Part shown: positions 17,604-27,185 of the stretch, piece by piece | How positions within the stretch are numbered: position 1 is the first letter of the stretch | How the letters are laid out: every line of letters starts with the position of its first letter | Assembly: GCA_025934955.1 (NCBI GenBank) | Contig: JAICWE010000024.1 | Span: 1-42,323 of the forward strand | Origin: Gemmatimonadales bacterium | GTDB taxonomy: Bacteria > Gemmatimonadota > Gemmatimonadetes > Gemmatimonadales > GWC2-71-9 | Direction: 5' to 3' | DNA length: 42,323 nt | The notes under the pieces: model-generated | What the model was told of the DNA's origin: nothing | Databases searched by the model: none | Seen by the model: only the letters and a program-made list of their open reading frames with translations | Program-made: the position numbers and the translations under genes

Positions 17604-19667
17604 CTGACGGTCGAATCCCCTCGCACCCGCGCGGTGCGGCTGGATGATCCCGCTACGCTCGCCGATCCGTGGATCAGCATCGATGCGATCCGCGCGCTGG
17701 CGATGGACGCCGTCGAGGCCGCGAAGTCCGGCCACCCCGGCACGCCGATGGCGCTGGCGCCCGCGGCCTACGTCCTCTGGACCCGCTTCCTTCGCTACAA
17801 CCCCCGCAATCCCGACTGGGCCGATCGCGACCGGTTCGTGCTCTCCTGCGGTCACGCGTCGATGCTCCAATACGCGCTGCTGCACCTGACCGGGTACGAC
17901 CTCTCGCTGGACGACCTGAAGGGCTTCCGGCAGTGGGCGTCGAAGACGCCGGGCCATCCCGAGCGGGGCCACACGCCCGGCGTCGAAACCACCACCGGCC
18001 CGCTGGGCCAGGGATTCGGCAACGCGGTCGGAATGGCAATCGCCGAGCGGGTGTTGGGCGCGGAGTTCAACCGGCCCGACCTGACGATCGTGGATCATCA
18101 CGTCTGGGGCTTCGTGAGCGACGGCGATCTGATGGAAGGCGTCGCGTCGGAAGCCGCGTCGCTCGCCGGTCACCTGCGGCTGGGCAAGCTCAACCTGATC
18201 TACGACGACAATCACATCACGATCGACGGCGACACCGCGCTTTCGTTCAGCGAGGACGTGCCGAAGCGATTCGAGGCGTACGGCTGGCACGTGGTGCGGG
18301 TGGCCGACGGCAACGATCTCGACGCGATCGAGGCGGCGCTCGACGCCGCCCGGCGCGAGACGTCGCGGCCGTCGCTCGTGGTGCTGCGGACGATCATCGC
18401 GGATCCGGCGCCGACCAAGCGCAACACCGCGGCCGCGCACGGTGCGCCGCTCGGTGCCGAGGAGGTGCGGCGGACGAAGGAAATCATGGGCTGGCCGACC
18501 GAGCCCGCGTTCTACGTTCCCGACGCGGCGTACGCCGACTGGCGCATGGCGGTTCCGCGGGGCGAGGCGGCGGAGCACGAATGGCTGGCGCGGTTCGACC
18601 GCTACGCCGAGCTGCACCCCGGGCTCGCCGCGCGCTTCCGCGCGTGGCTCGCCGGCGAGCTGCCGGCCGGCTGGGATGCGGCCTTGCCGAGCTACCCGCC
18701 GGACAAGGGGCCGATCGCGACCCGCCAGGCGTCGGGCGCGGCGCTCCAGGCCATCGCCGCCGCGGTGCCGAACCTCGTCGGCGGCTCCGCCGATCTGGGC
18801 GAGAGCACCGGCGTGACCCTCAAGCTGGGCGGCAACTTCGGTCCGACGACAACGGGCCGGGTGTTCCACTGGGGCGTGCGCGAGCACGGGATGGCGGCGA
18901 TCATGAACGGCATCGCCGCGCACGGCGGACTCCGGCCGTTCGGCAGCACGTTCCTGGTCTTCTCCGATTACATGAAGCCGGCGATCCGCCTCGCGGCGCT
19001 GATGCGTCTGCCGGTGATCTACATCGGGACGCACGACTCGATCGGCGTCGGCGAGGACGGGCCGACCCATCAGCCGATCGAGCACCTCGCGATGCTGCGG
19101 GCCATTCCCGGTCTGGTGGTCCTGCGGCCGGGCGACGCGAACGAGACCGTCGAGGCGTGGCGCGCCGTCATGGCGCGGCGCGACGGGCCGGCGATCCTGG
19201 TGCTCACCCGGCAGAAGCTCCCGGTGCTCGACCGCGGGTCGCTTGCGCCCGCGCGCGGCGTGCGGCGCGGCGCATACGTGCTCTACGAGCCGGACGGCGG
19301 CGCCGAGGCGATCGTGATGGCAACGGGCTCCGAGCTGTACGTCGCGCTCGAGGCGGCGAAGCTGCTCGCGTCCGACGGCATCAGCGCGCGGGTCGTCTCG
19401 ATGCCGTCATGGGAGCTTTTCGAGCAGCAGCCGCAGGCGTATCGCGACCAGGTGCTGCCGCCGGCGCTCACCGCGCGCGTGGCGGTCGAGGCGGCGTCGA
19501 GTTTCGGCTGGCGGCGCTGGATCGGCGACCGCGGCGCCATGCTTTCCATCGACGGCTTCGGCGCATCGGCGCCGGCCGAGCGACTCTTCCAGGAATTCAA
19601 GCTTACGCCGGCGGCCGTGGCCGCGGCGGTGCGGCGCGTGCTCTCGACCGACCGGAGCCATTCGTGA
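17604..19667 (+). CDS. tkt: Transketolase
   Basis: A thiamine-diphosphate enzyme of the pentose phosphate pathway, 687 residues from CTG. Conserved blocks are in order: KSGHPGTPM with the catalytic His, [16 protein letters not shown], the ThDP motif [13 protein letters not shown]...NLIYDDN, the middle-domain [21 protein letters not shown] with the catalytic Glu, and [16 protein letters not shown]. The C-terminal domain is complete. The start is taken as CTG because of AAGGAG at the right spacing; GTG at 17634 would give 677 residues and still keep the whole fold. Its TGA overlaps the GTG of transaldolase by four bases (GTGA). Confidence 0.95.
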   Translation: MTVESPRTRAVRLDDPATLADPWISIDAIRALAMDAVEAAKSGHPGTPMALAPAAYVLWTRFLRYNPRNPDWADRDRFVLSCGHASMLQYALLHLTGYDLSLDDLKGFRQWASKTPGHPERGHTPGVETTTGPLGQGFGNAVGMAIAERVLGAEFNRPDLTIVDHHVWGFVSDGDLMEGVASEAASLAGHLRLGKLNLIYDDNHITIDGDTALSFSEDVPKRFEAYGWHVVRVADGNDLDAIEAALDAARRETSRPSLVVLRTIIADPAPTKRNTAAAHGAPLGAEEVRRTKEIMGWPTEPAFYVPDAAYADWRMAVPRGEAAEHEWLARFDRYAELHPGLAARFRAWLAGELPAGWDAALPSYPPDKGPIATRQASGAALQAIAAAVPNLVGGSADLGESTGVTLKLGGNFGPTTTGRVFHWGVREHGMAAIMNGIAAHGGLRPFGSTFLVFSDYMKPAIRLAALMRLPVIYIGTHDSIGVGEDGPTHQPIEHLAMLRAIPGLVVLRPGDANETVEAWRAVMARRDGPAILVLTRQKLPVLDRGSLAPARGVRRGAYVLYEPDGGAEAIVMATGSELYVALEAAKLLASDGISARVVSMPSWELFEQQPQAYRDQVLPPALTARVAVEAASSFGWRRWIGDRGAMLSIDGFGASAPAERLFQEFKLTPAAVAAAVRRVLSTDRSHS

Positions 19668-20767
19668 CGTCGCAGACCAACCCGCTGGTGCGGCTCGGCG
19701 CGCTGGGGCAGAGCCCGTGGTACGACTACATCACCCGCGATCTCGTCGCCTCCGGCGAGCTGCCGCGGCTCATCCGCGAGGACGGCCTCCGCGGGATGAC
19801 GTCGAACCCGACGATCTTCGAGAAGGCGATCGCGGGGAGCCGGCTGTACGACGCCGACATCGCGCGGCTTGCGGCCGAGGGCCACGATGCGGCCGAGATC
19901 TTCGAGGCGCTCGCGATCGCGGACGTGCGCGCCGCCTGCGACCTCTTCCGCCCGCTCTTCGAGCGCGAGCGGAACGGCGACGGCACCGTCTCCCTCGAGG
20001 TCTCGCCCACGCTCGCGAGCGATGCGGACGCGACCGTGCACGAGGCGGAGCGGCTCTGGCGCAGCGTGGACCGGCCCAATCTCATGATCAAGATCCCGGG
20101 CACGCAGGCCGGCTTGCGCGCCATCACGCGCTGCATCGCCGACGGGATCAGCGTGAACGTGACGCTGCTCTTCTCGGTCGAGCGCTACGCGCACGTCATC
20201 GACGCATGGATGACCGGCCTCGAGCAGCGCGCCGCGACCGAGGCGCCGCTGGGCGGCGTGCACTCGGTGGCGAGCTTCTTCGTGAGCCGGGTGGATACGG
20301 CGATCGACCCGCGGCTCCCGGTGCGCTCGCCGCTTCGGGGCACGGCGGCGATCGCGAACGCCGCGGCGGCGTACCGCCTCTTCGAGTGGGCGACGGCGAC
20401 ACCGCGCTGGCAGCGGCTGGCCGACCTGGGGGCGCATGCCCAGCGGCCGCTGTGGGCATCGACCAGCACGAAGGACCCGGCGTATCCCGACACGTATTAC
20501 GTCGAGGCGTTGGTGGCGCCGATGACGGTGAACACGCTGCCGCCGGAGACGTTCGCCGCCTACCGCGATCACGGCGCACCGGAGGTGCGGATCGAGGAGG
20601 CCGGCGCCGCGGCCCCCGAGCGGCTCGGCGCCCTGGCCGGAGCCGGTGTGGACCTCGCCGGCGTCACCCGCGATCTCGAGGAGGAGGGCGTCCGCAAGTT
20701 CGCGGCGTCGTACGCCGCCCTTCTCGCCGGCATCGCCGCGAAGGTCGAGGCGCTCCAGACGGCTTGA
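19664..20767 (+). CDS. tal: Transaldolase
   Basis: A 367-residue transaldolase of the long single-domain type found with transketolase in high-GC bacteria. It transfers dihydroxyacetone units between sugar phosphates through a Schiff base. Visible motifs are [13 protein letters not shown], the nucleophile Lys143 in [18 protein letters not shown] and ASTSTKDP, all characteristic of the TalAB barrel. It starts at GTG overlapping the transketolase stop, so the two are translationally coupled. The transporter begins 31 bases downstream and may be read through from this operon. Confidence 0.95.
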   Translation: MTSQTNPLVRLGALGQSPWYDYITRDLVASGELPRLIREDGLRGMTSNPTIFEKAIAGSRLYDADIARLAAEGHDAAEIFEALAIADVRAACDLFRPLFERERNGDGTVSLEVSPTLASDADATVHEAERLWRSVDRPNLMIKIPGTQAGLRAITRCIADGISVNVTLLFSVERYAHVIDAWMTGLEQRAATEAPLGGVHSVASFFVSRVDTAIDPRLPVRSPLRGTAAIANAAAAYRLFEWATATPRWQRLADLGAHAQRPLWASTSTKDPAYPDTYYVEALVAPMTVNTLPPETFAAYRDHGAPEVRIEEAGAAAPERLGALAGAGVDLAGVTRDLEEEGVRKFAASYAALLAGIAAKVEALQTA

Positions 20768-20798
20768 GCGATCCCGCTCCCTCTCACCCGGCGCGCCC

Positions 20799-22082
20799 AT
20801 GCTCCGATTTCTCTTCCGCCGTTCGCTGACCCAGTGGATCATGATCGCGCTCGTCGCGGGCGTGATCGTCGGCTGGCTGGACAACGAGGTGTGGACCGGC
20901 GCCGCGGTGGGCGACGCGCTCAAGCCGCTCTCCACGATCTTCCTCCGGATGATCAAGTCGATCGTGGTGCCGCTGATCTTCGGCAGCCTGGTGATCGGCA
21001 TCGCGGGTCACGGCGACGACATGAAGCGGGTCGGCCGGCTGGCACTCAAGAGCATACTCTACTTCGAGGTGGTGACCACCGTCGCGCTCGCGGTGGGTCT
21101 GCTCGCCGCCAACCTCGTCCGCCCCGGCGACGGGGTACAGCTCGGCGCGGCCTCGGCGGCGGAGCAGACGGCCGAGCAGATGGCGACGACGCACCCGACC
21201 ATCGGCGGCGTGCTGGAGCACGCGGTCCCGCAGAGTTTCTTCGAGGCGGCGACCAGGAACGAGGTGCTCCAGATCGTGTTCTTCTCGGTGCTCTTCGGGG
21301 TGGCGCTGGCTCGAGTGCGGGGTCGCTCGCGGGACGTGATGGTCTCCTTCTGCGAGTCCCTGGTGGACGTGATGTTCAAGTTCACCGAGTTGGTGATGAA
21401 GTTCGCGCCGATCGGCATCTTCGCGGCGGTGGTTGCCACCGTGGGCGACAGCGGCATCGGCGTACTGCGAAACCTCGCCGTCCTGGTGCTCACGCTCTAT
21501 GCCGCGCTCATCGCGTTCGTGCTGCTGGCGCTGCTGCCGGTGGCCATCGTGGCGCGGGTGCCGATCCGCGAATTCTGGCGCTGGATCAAGGCGCCATGGC
21601 TGCTCGCCTTCACCACGGCCTCGAGCGAGGCGGCGCTCCCGCTCGCGATGGAGAACCTGGAGAAGTTCGGCGTGCCGCGACGGATCGTCGCCTTCGTCCT
21701 CCCCACCGGCTACTCGTTCAATCTCGACGGCTCGACCCTCTACCTGGCCGTCGCCTCGCTGTTCGTCGCGCAGGCCGCGGGCGTCCACATGAGTCTGGGC
21801 GAGCAGCTCGTCATGATGCTTACGCTGATGCTCACGAGCAAAGGCGTCGCCGCGGTGCCGCGCGCGTCGCTGGTAATCCTCGCCGGCACCCTCGCCAGCT
21901 TCCAGCTTCCGCTCACCGGAGTTGCGGTGATACTCGGCGTCGACGCGTTCATGGACATGGCGCGCACCTCCATCAATCTCGTGGGCAACTGCCTCGCGGC
22001 GGTGGTCATGGCGCGCTGGGAGGGGGAGTTCCGGCCGGTCGCGGCGCCGAGCCCCGCAACTTTTTCCGAGGCGGTGTCGTAA
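20799..22082 (+). CDS. Dicarboxylate/amino acid:cation symporter (DAACS family)
   Basis: A 427-residue inner-membrane sodium- or proton-coupled symporter of the GltP/DctA family. It has about eight membrane helices and two re-entrant loops. Loop HP1 carries a serine-rich ASSEAALP, and the unwound helix 7 carries the cation/substrate motif as NLDGS (NMDGT in GltPh). Helix 8 includes the FMDMARTSINLVGN segment with the Asp, Arg and Asn that bind the substrate carboxylates. The ATG follows the transaldolase stop by 31 bases with no clear Shine-Dalgarno. C4-dicarboxylate, glutamate or aspartate are all possible substrates. Confidence 0.93.
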   Translation: MLRFLFRRSLTQWIMIALVAGVIVGWLDNEVWTGAAVGDALKPLSTIFLRMIKSIVVPLIFGSLVIGIAGHGDDMKRVGRLALKSILYFEVVTTVALAVGLLAANLVRPGDGVQLGAASAAEQTAEQMATTHPTIGGVLEHAVPQSFFEAATRNEVLQIVFFSVLFGVALARVRGRSRDVMVSFCESLVDVMFKFTELVMKFAPIGIFAAVVATVGDSGIGVLRNLAVLVLTLYAALIAFVLLALLPVAIVARVPIREFWRWIKAPWLLAFTTASSEAALPLAMENLEKFGVPRRIVAFVLPTGYSFNLDGSTLYLAVASLFVAQAAGVHMSLGEQLVMMLTLMLTSKGVAAVPRASLVILAGTLASFQLPLTGVAVILGVDAFMDMARTSINLVGNCLAAVVMARWEGEFRPVAAPSPATFSEAVS

Positions 22083-22122
22083 CGGCGCGGTGATCGCCCG
22101 CTTCCCGCTACCGAGGACCGTC

Positions 22123-23940
22123 ATGCACGTCCGCTCCGCCATCACGCTGCTGCTGCTCTGCCCGGCTGCGGCCGCCGCCCAGCGTCCCGCGCGCACCGCC
22201 CCACCAGCTCCCGTCACCGGCATCCGCTACGACGTCACCTACACCGACAGCACCGCCGCGCAGCGCACGGTGCGGGTGCAGATGCGGATGAACGTCGGCG
22301 GGTCCGCGCCGGTGCTGCTGTCGCTGCCGGTGTGGACGCCCGGCGCGTACGAGGTGAGCAACTTCGCCCAGAACGTCTCCGCCTTCGGCGCGACGGACGG
22401 CGCCCGCCCGCTCACCTGGGACAAGGCCGACTACGATACCTGGCGGGTGCAGCCCGGCGGCGCGCGCACGGTGACGGTCAGCTTCGACTACGTCGCCGAC
22501 ACGCTCGACAACGCGATGGCGTGGGCCCGGCCCGACTTCCTCCTCTTCAACGGCACCAATCTGTTCCTCTATCCCGAGGGCCAGGGCCTGGACTTCCCGG
22601 CCACCGTCACGATCCATACGCAGCCCGACTGGCGCGTGGTGACCAGCATGCACCCGGCCGGCGCGGCGCTCACCTACGGCGAGAAGAACTACCACGACCT
22701 GGTGGACATGCCGTTCTTCATCGGCAAGGTGGACGTGGACAGCATGCAGGTCAGCGGCAAGTGGACCCGGCTCGCGACCTATCCCGCGGGCGCACTCGCC
22801 GGGGCACAGCGGCAGCAGTTCTGGGGCTACATCCAGAAGGCGATTCCAACCGAATCGTCGGTCTTCGGCGAGACGCCGTGGGACAGCTATTCGGTGATGG
22901 ACATCTTCGACTCGGCGTACGGCGGCGGCAGCGCGCTCGAGCATCAGGCGACGCACGTCGGGATCTACGCGTCGCAGCTCATCGGCAACCCCGTGCTCGC
23001 TTCGATCACCGCGCACGAGATCTTCCACGCCTGGAACGTGAAGCGGCTGCGTCCCGCCGACATGATGCCGTACCGCTACGACCGCGCCGAGCCCACGCCG
23101 TGGCTCTGGGTGAGCGAGGGCATCACCGACTATTACGCCGATCTCACGCTGGCCCGCTCCGGCATCTCCGACGCCGACGCCTTCCTCCAGACCACGATCG
23201 GGAAGATCACCAACGTGGCGCAGGTGCCGCCGGTGGCGCTGCAGGACGCATCGCTCTCGACCTGGATCCATCCGAAGGACGGCACGGCGTACATCTACTA
23301 CCCGAAAGGCTCGCTGGCCGGGTTGCTGATCGACATCATGATCCGCGACGGCAGCGACAACGCACGCTCGCTCGACACCGTGATGCGCGAGCTGTACGCG
23401 AGCGACTACAAGCATGGCCGCGGCTTCACCGGCGACGACTGGTGGGGCGCGGTGAGCCGCGCGGCCGGCGGACGCTCCTTCGACGAGTTCTACAGGAAGT
23501 ACGTCGACGGGCGCGAGCCGTATCCGTACGCCGGCGTCTTCGCGCTGGCCGGGTTGCGCTACGCGGTGGACACGATCCGCGATCCGCGGCTCGGCATCGG
23601 GACCCGGACCGACAGCACCGGCGAGACCATTACGCAGGTGACCCCGGGCAGCGCGGCCGATGCGGCGGGAGTGAAGGTGGGCGACGTGCTGGTGTCGGTG
23701 GGCGACGTGCAGACCAGCGGCGGCGCGGGTGACTGGGGCCAGCGCTTCCGTTCCGCCTACCGCTCGCGCAACGGGCAGGACCTTCCGATCGTGGTACGCC
23801 GTGGCGCGCAGACCGACACGCTCGCGGCCAGGGTCGTGCTCATGCCGCGCGAGCAGCCATCGCTCACCGAAGACCCGAACGCGTCGCCCAAAGCGGCCCG
23901 CATCCGGGAAGGGATCCTCACGGGAAAGACCGCGCGTTAG
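22123..23940 (+). CDS. M61 family metallopeptidase with PDZ domain
   Basis: A 605-residue exported peptidase of the M61 (glycyl aminopeptidase) family. A signal peptide (SAITLLLLCPAAAAAQ) is followed by the N-terminal beta domain, then the zinc site HEIFH (His298, Glu299, His302) with the third ligand Glu332 in WVSEGITDYYADL, and a C-terminal PDZ domain beginning near 480 with the ITQVTPGSAADAAGVKVGD carboxylate-binding region. ATG at 22123 is chosen because GAGGA lies six bases before it; an in-frame GTG at 22090 only adds residues before the signal peptide. Its TAG overlaps the convergent small gene by three bases. Confidence 0.93.
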   Translation: MHVRSAITLLLLCPAAAAAQRPARTAPPAPVTGIRYDVTYTDSTAAQRTVRVQMRMNVGGSAPVLLSLPVWTPGAYEVSNFAQNVSAFGATDGARPLTWDKADYDTWRVQPGGARTVTVSFDYVADTLDNAMAWARPDFLLFNGTNLFLYPEGQGLDFPATVTIHTQPDWRVVTSMHPAGAALTYGEKNYHDLVDMPFFIGKVDVDSMQVSGKWTRLATYPAGALAGAQRQQFWGYIQKAIPTESSVFGETPWDSYSVMDIFDSAYGGGSALEHQATHVGIYASQLIGNPVLASITAHEIFHAWNVKRLRPADMMPYRYDRAEPTPWLWVSEGITDYYADLTLARSGISDADAFLQTTIGKITNVAQVPPVALQDASLSTWIHPKDGTAYIYYPKGSLAGLLIDIMIRDGSDNARSLDTVMRELYASDYKHGRGFTGDDWWGAVSRAAGGRSFDEFYRKYVDGREPYPYAGVFALAGLRYAVDTIRDPRLGIGTRTDSTGETITQVTPGSAADAAGVKVGDVLVSVGDVQTSGGAGDWGQRFRSAYRSRNGQDLPIVVRRGAQTDTLAARVVLMPREQPSLTEDPNASPKAARIREGILTGKTAR

Positions 23941-24152
23941 CTCCGGCGCTTCTCCGGCAGCTCGGGATCGGTCTTGGGGTTGTAGTCCCCGTCGTCGCGA
24001 CCGTCGTTCAAATACCCCTCGTCGCCGAGCCCGAGGCCGGGATTGCGGGTCGTGCGCAGGTCCATGTCGGTGCGGCGGCGACGGTCCTTCTCGAGCGAGC
24101 CGTCCTCGTCGTCCACGTCGTCGCTATCGTCAATCGTCGGCTTGCGGGTCAT
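23937..24152 (-). CDS. Small highly charged protein, 71 aa
   Basis: I do not recognise this protein. It is almost entirely hydrophilic, with an acidic N-terminal stretch (DDSDDVDDEDGSLE), then basic and acidic patches, and glycine and asparagine near the middle. It lacks hydrophobic core residues, so it is probably disordered or folds on a partner. ATG at 24152 has GGAGG nearby; a longer reading to 24230 is less likely. It is the last minus-strand gene of this block, convergent with the M61 peptidase and overlapping its stop. A 12-bp palindrome lies 48 bases upstream. Confidence 0.55.
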   Translation of the reverse strand: MTRKPTIDDSDDVDDEDGSLEKDRRRRTDMDLRTTRNPGLGLGDEGYLNDGRDDGDYNPKTDPELPEKRRS

Positions 24153-24199
24153 CGGGGCCTCCAGCGGAGCGGGGTGAATCCTGCCGGACGGTAGGCCCC

Positions 24200-24211
24200 G
24201 GTCGCATGCGA
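24200..24211. promoter_or_regulatory. 12-bp palindrome GTCGCATGCGAC
   Basis: A perfect palindrome in the 74-base gap upstream of the small charged protein and downstream of the cyclophilin. It could be a dimeric regulator site; no protein is implicated. Confidence 0.3.
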
Positions 24212-24226
24212 CGTCGGTAATCCCGG

Positions 24227-24844
24227 TCACACCCGCCGGGTTCCCCTCCGTGAGCGTCGGGCGATCCGGCGCGCCGAGACGATCGCCACCGGCGGCGTGA
24301 GCCGCTGGCCGTCCGCCGGCGCGTGCTGGATCCGGCGCGCCACGTCCATGCCGCTCACCACGCGGCCGAACGCCGCGAAGCCCTGGCCGTCGGGATTCCG
24401 TGCGCCGCCGAAGTCGAGCGCCGGCTGGTCGCCGATGCAGATGAAGAAGTCCGAGGTGGCGGTGTCCGGACCGCCGCGCGCCATGGAGACGACCCCGTCG
24501 CGGTGCCGCAGACCGGTGATGTCGGTGCGCTCGAGCGGAATCGGTGCGAAGTCCCGATGTCGCGCCGGGTCCAGGCCGCCCTGGATCACCTCGATCTTGA
24601 CCGGGCTCTGCGGCTGGTTGGCGAGCGTGACGGTGCGATGGAAGCGGCCGCCGTCGTACATGCCGGCGTCCACGTAGCGGAGGAAGTTGGCCGCGGTCAC
24701 CGGCGCCCGGACCGTATCCACCTCGATGACGATCGCGCCGAGCGATGTCTCCACCCGCACGCGCGGCAGGCCTGCATCGCGACGGGCGGCGGAGGCGAGC
24801 AGAAAGGCCGGAACGAGCAGGAGCGCGGGCAGCGACCGCCGCAT
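24227..24844 (-). CDS. Exported cyclophilin-type peptidyl-prolyl isomerase
   Basis: A 205-residue periplasmic or surface cyclophilin that would speed cis-trans proline isomerisation. An N-terminal signal peptide (LPALLLVPAFLLASA) is followed by the cyclophilin core: APVTAANFLRYVDAG, YDGGRFHRTV with the catalytic FHR, VIQGG, GVVSMARGGPDTATSDFFI and GFAAFGRVVSGMDV. The active-site Arg and the Gln in VIQGG are present. The C-terminus is a basic tail (ARRIARRSRRG). It starts 22 bases after the gluQ stop on the same strand, so it is probably in the same transcript. Confidence 0.93.
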   Translation of the reverse strand: MRRSLPALLLVPAFLLASAARRDAGLPRVRVETSLGAIVIEVDTVRAPVTAANFLRYVDAGMYDGGRFHRTVTLANQPQSPVKIEVIQGGLDPARHRDFAPIPLERTDITGLRHRDGVVSMARGGPDTATSDFFICIGDQPALDFGGARNPDGQGFAAFGRVVSGMDVARRIQHAPADGQRLTPPVAIVSARRIARRSRRGTRRV

Positions 24845-24865
24845 GGCAACCTCGCGATGTGAGTA

Positions 24866-25798
24866 TCAGGAACCGGAATCGAAGAGCCCCGGAAGATCGG
24901 CGGCGAGGAGCGGCCGCTCCGACGGCGCCAGCCCCGCGAGCCGCGCCGCGCGGCCGAGCAGAGCGGCGGGAGAGAAGCCGGCGGCCCGCAGTTCACGAAT
25001 GCCGGTGTCGCCGTCCGACTTGCTGAGTTTGGCGCCGCCCGGCTTCCGGATCAACCCGTGGTGCAGGTACACCGGGGGGACGCCGCCGAGGAGGCGCATG
25101 AGGCGGAGCTGCCGTCCGGTGGAACTCAGGAGGTCCTCGCCCCGCACCACCAGCGCTATGCCCTGCCGCAGGTCGTCCACCACGACGGCGAACTGATAGG
25201 TCCACTGGCCCAGCCGGTCACGAAGCAGCAGGTCGCCGCACTGACGCGCCGGCTCCTGCCGCTCTGGTCCGAGGCGCGCGTCGTCGAAGCACTCCGCGCC
25301 CGCGCCCATGTTGAGTCTCACGCCACGACCCGCGGCGCCCTCGAGCCCTCGGTCCCGGCAGCGGCCGGTGTACGGCGTCTCCACGTCGGCGATGTCGCCG
25401 CCGAGAGCAGCGAGATCGCGCCGGGAGCAGTCGCAAGCGAACAGCGTCGCGCGGCTTCGCAGCTGCTCGAGCGCCGCGGAGTAGGCCGCATCGTTGTCGC
25501 TCTGGCGATACGCGGACGGGCCGGCGCCAAGCTCGGCGGCTGTGCCCAGATCCGGCTCGAGACCGAGCCAGTCCAGATCGTCGAGCAGCGCCGCCTCGTA
25601 CTCCGGGCGGGAGCGCGTGCGGTCGTGGTCCTCCAGCCGCAGCAGCACGCGTCCGCCCAGCGCGCGCGCGAGGCCCCAGACGTGGATCGCGTTGACCACG
25701 TGGCCGAGGTGCAGGTAGCCGGTCGGGGCCGGAGCAAAACGGGTGAGCGGCCGCGGCGGAAGCCGCGCCGCCAGCACATCCAGATTGATCGTGGGCAT
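24866..25798 (-). CDS. gluQ: Glutamyl-Q tRNA(Asp) synthetase
   Basis: A truncated GluRS-like enzyme (310 residues, no anticodon-binding domain) that attaches glutamate to the queuosine of tRNA-Asp. It has the HIGH-type motif HLGH (30-33), LEDHDRTR, a zinc site C122, C124, Y143, C147 as in GluQRS, and KLSKS (257-261). It lies 19 bases after the arsenic acetyltransferase gene, on the same strand. A TATCTT box ends nine bases before its ATG, so it may have its own start site as well as read-through from the ars genes. An upstream in-frame extension to 25831 would run into arsN2 and is rejected. Confidence 0.94.
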   Translation of the reverse strand: MPTINLDVLAARLPPRPLTRFAPAPTGYLHLGHVVNAIHVWGLARALGGRVLLRLEDHDRTRSRPEYEAALLDDLDWLGLEPDLGTAAELGAGPSAYRQSDNDAAYSAALEQLRSRATLFACDCSRRDLAALGGDIADVETPYTGRCRDRGLEGAAGRGVRLNMGAGAECFDDARLGPERQEPARQCGDLLLRDRLGQWTYQFAVVVDDLRQGIALVVRGEDLLSSTGRQLRLMRLLGGVPPVYLHHGLIRKPGGAKLSKSDGDTGIRELRAAGFSPAALLGRAARLAGLAPSERPLLAADLPGLFDSGS

Positions 25799-25807
25799 CC
25801 CGCGCGA

Positions 25808-25813
25808 AAGATA
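25808..25813 (-). promoter_or_regulatory. Possible -10 box (TATCTT) for gluQ
   Basis: TATCTT on minus, nine bases before the gluQ ATG, in the short gap next to the arsN2 stop. A convincing -35 is not seen. Confidence 0.35.
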
Positions 25814-25817
25814 CGCG

Positions 25818-26279
25818 CTACCACTCCTCACGATCGGCGAGCGAGCGGCGCATCACCACGGCGGTGGCGGGACAGGCGCCGCGGAACTCGACCGATTGGA
25901 GCAGCGGCGGCGGCACAGCGCTCCGCTCCGCGACGACGAAGCCGAAGCGGGGGAAATACCGATCCGCGGTGGTGGTGAGGAGCCACAGCTCGCGCACGCC
26001 GCGAACACGCGACGCGTCGGCCAACGCGCGTACCATCCGCGCGCCGAGGCCGCCGTCACGAGCCGCCGGTGCGACTACCACCGAACGCAGCAGGCCGGAG
26101 TCACCATAACGCTCCACCCCGGCGGCGCCGACGATGCCACCGCCCTGCTCGGCGACGACGAAGTCGGCAAAGGCGTCGGCGAGGCCGGCCGTCGTCAGCT
26201 CCGCCGCCGCGAGCAACGCCTCGACCGCCGCGAGGTCACTCGGCCGGGCCGAACGCAGCGCGGCCTTCGTCTCCGTCAC
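25818..26279 (-). CDS. arsN2: ArsN2-type GNAT acetyltransferase
   Basis: A 153-residue GNAT-fold protein resembling ArsN2, which is associated with arsenic resistance loci and thought to act on an arsenical or related compound. It shows the GNAT acetyl-CoA strand LRSVVVAP and the pyrophosphate loop as ARDGGLGARMV, then the family C-terminal block YFPRFGFVVAERSAVP...SVEF..ACPATAVVM. It starts at GTG, overlapping the arsM stop by four bases (GTGA), which places it firmly in the ars operon. The exact substrate is not known from sequence. Confidence 0.85.
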   Translation of the reverse strand: MTETKAALRSARPSDLAAVEALLAAAELTTAGLADAFADFVVAEQGGGIVGAAGVERYGDSGLLRSVVVAPAARDGGLGARMVRALADASRVRGVRELWLLTTTADRYFPRFGFVVAERSAVPPPLLQSVEFRGACPATAVVMRRSLADREEW

Positions 26280-27142
26280 GCCGGCTTCCGCGCGCGCACG
26301 AACGCGCCCATGACGCGACCGCCCACCTCACGCGCGAGCACCTCGGTGTCGAGTGCCGTGCCTTCGAGGAACGCCTTCGCGTCCGCCAGCTCGTAGATGC
26401 GCGTCGGCTCGATCGAGGCAGCGATGAACCCCGCTTCCGCCAGCAGGTGCAGGAAGTCGCTCTCGCCGAGCGCGCCCGCCACGCAGCCGACCCAGAGCTC
26501 CATGCTGCGTCGCACCGCCGTCGGCAGCTCGCCCCGGACCACCACGTCGGAGATGGCGAGGCGGCCGCCGGGTCGCAGCACGCGGAACGCCTCGCGGATC
26601 ACCTGCCGCTTGTCCGCGGAGAGATTGATGACGCAGTTGGAGATGATGACGTCCACCGACGCGTCGGGCAGGGGAAGGTGCTCGATGTCGCCCCTCCGGA
26701 ACTCGGCGTTCACGATGCCGGCCTTGCGCTGGTTCTCCCGCGCGAGCGCGAGCATCTCGTCGGTCATGTCGATGCCGTAGGCGCGGCCGGTGGGGCCGAC
26801 GCGCTGCGCCGACAGCAGCACGTCGATGCCCCCGCCGGAGCCGAGGTCGAGCACGACCTCGCCCGCGCGCAGCTCGGCCAGCGCGGTGGGATTGCCGCAG
26901 CCGAGCGAGGCGAGGACGGCGGTCTCGGGCAGACACGCGGTCTCCGCCGCCGAGTAGAGATTCGAGGTGATCGGCCCGCAGCACGATTGCTCCGCTCCGG
27001 CGCCGCCGCAGCCGCTCCGCTGTCCGTCCGCCGCGCGCAACGCCGCCGCGCCGTACTTCTCCCGCACCATTGCCTTCACTGATCCATCCGTCGTGTCACT
27101 CACGGATCGCTCCGATCCCGGGTTCGATTCCTGGTGAGCCAT
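26276..27142 (-). CDS. arsM: Arsenite S-adenosylmethyltransferase
   Basis: ArsM methylates As(III) to mono-, di- and trimethylated, partly volatile forms using SAM. The 288 residues carry the SAM motif [16 protein letters not shown] and the family's four arsenite-site cysteines: C45 and C70 in the N-terminal region, C170 in SNCVINLS and C220 in ELWVGCVAG. An extra Cys pair (C54, C55) sits in [11 protein letters not shown] at 27142 is used, 43 bases after arsR; the frame could open to 27238 but that would overlap arsR. An ArsR-type operator overlaps the start codon. It is followed by arsN2 with a four-base overlap. Confidence 0.96.
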   Translation of the reverse strand: MAHQESNPGSERSVSDTTDGSVKAMVREKYGAAALRAADGQRSGCGGAGAEQSCCGPITSNLYSAAETACLPETAVLASLGCGNPTALAELRAGEVVLDLGSGGGIDVLLSAQRVGPTGRAYGIDMTDEMLALARENQRKAGIVNAEFRRGDIEHLPLPDASVDVIISNCVINLSADKRQVIREAFRVLRPGGRLAISDVVVRGELPTAVRRSMELWVGCVAGALGESDFLHLLAEAGFIAASIEPTRIYELADAKAFLEGTALDTEVLAREVGGRVMGAFVRARKPA

Positions 27143-27156
27143 CAAGAAACGTTGAT
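27141..27156. promoter_or_regulatory. ArsR-type operator at the arsM start
   Basis: ATCAAGAAACGTTGAT has perfect ATCAA/TTGAT arms around six bases and shares CAAGAAAyGTTG with the site in the arsR promoter. It overlaps the arsM ATG (27142) and lies in the arsR-arsM gap, so ArsR could also repress at this internal site. Confidence 0.6.
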
Positions 27157-27185
27157 GTCTGACATATGGGGAAAAGGCCATCGGC

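Noticed and set aside
27157..27185. Terminator between arsR and arsM
   Set aside because: GGGGAAAAGG gives a U-rich string on minus but there is no stem before it; the spacing fits an operon.
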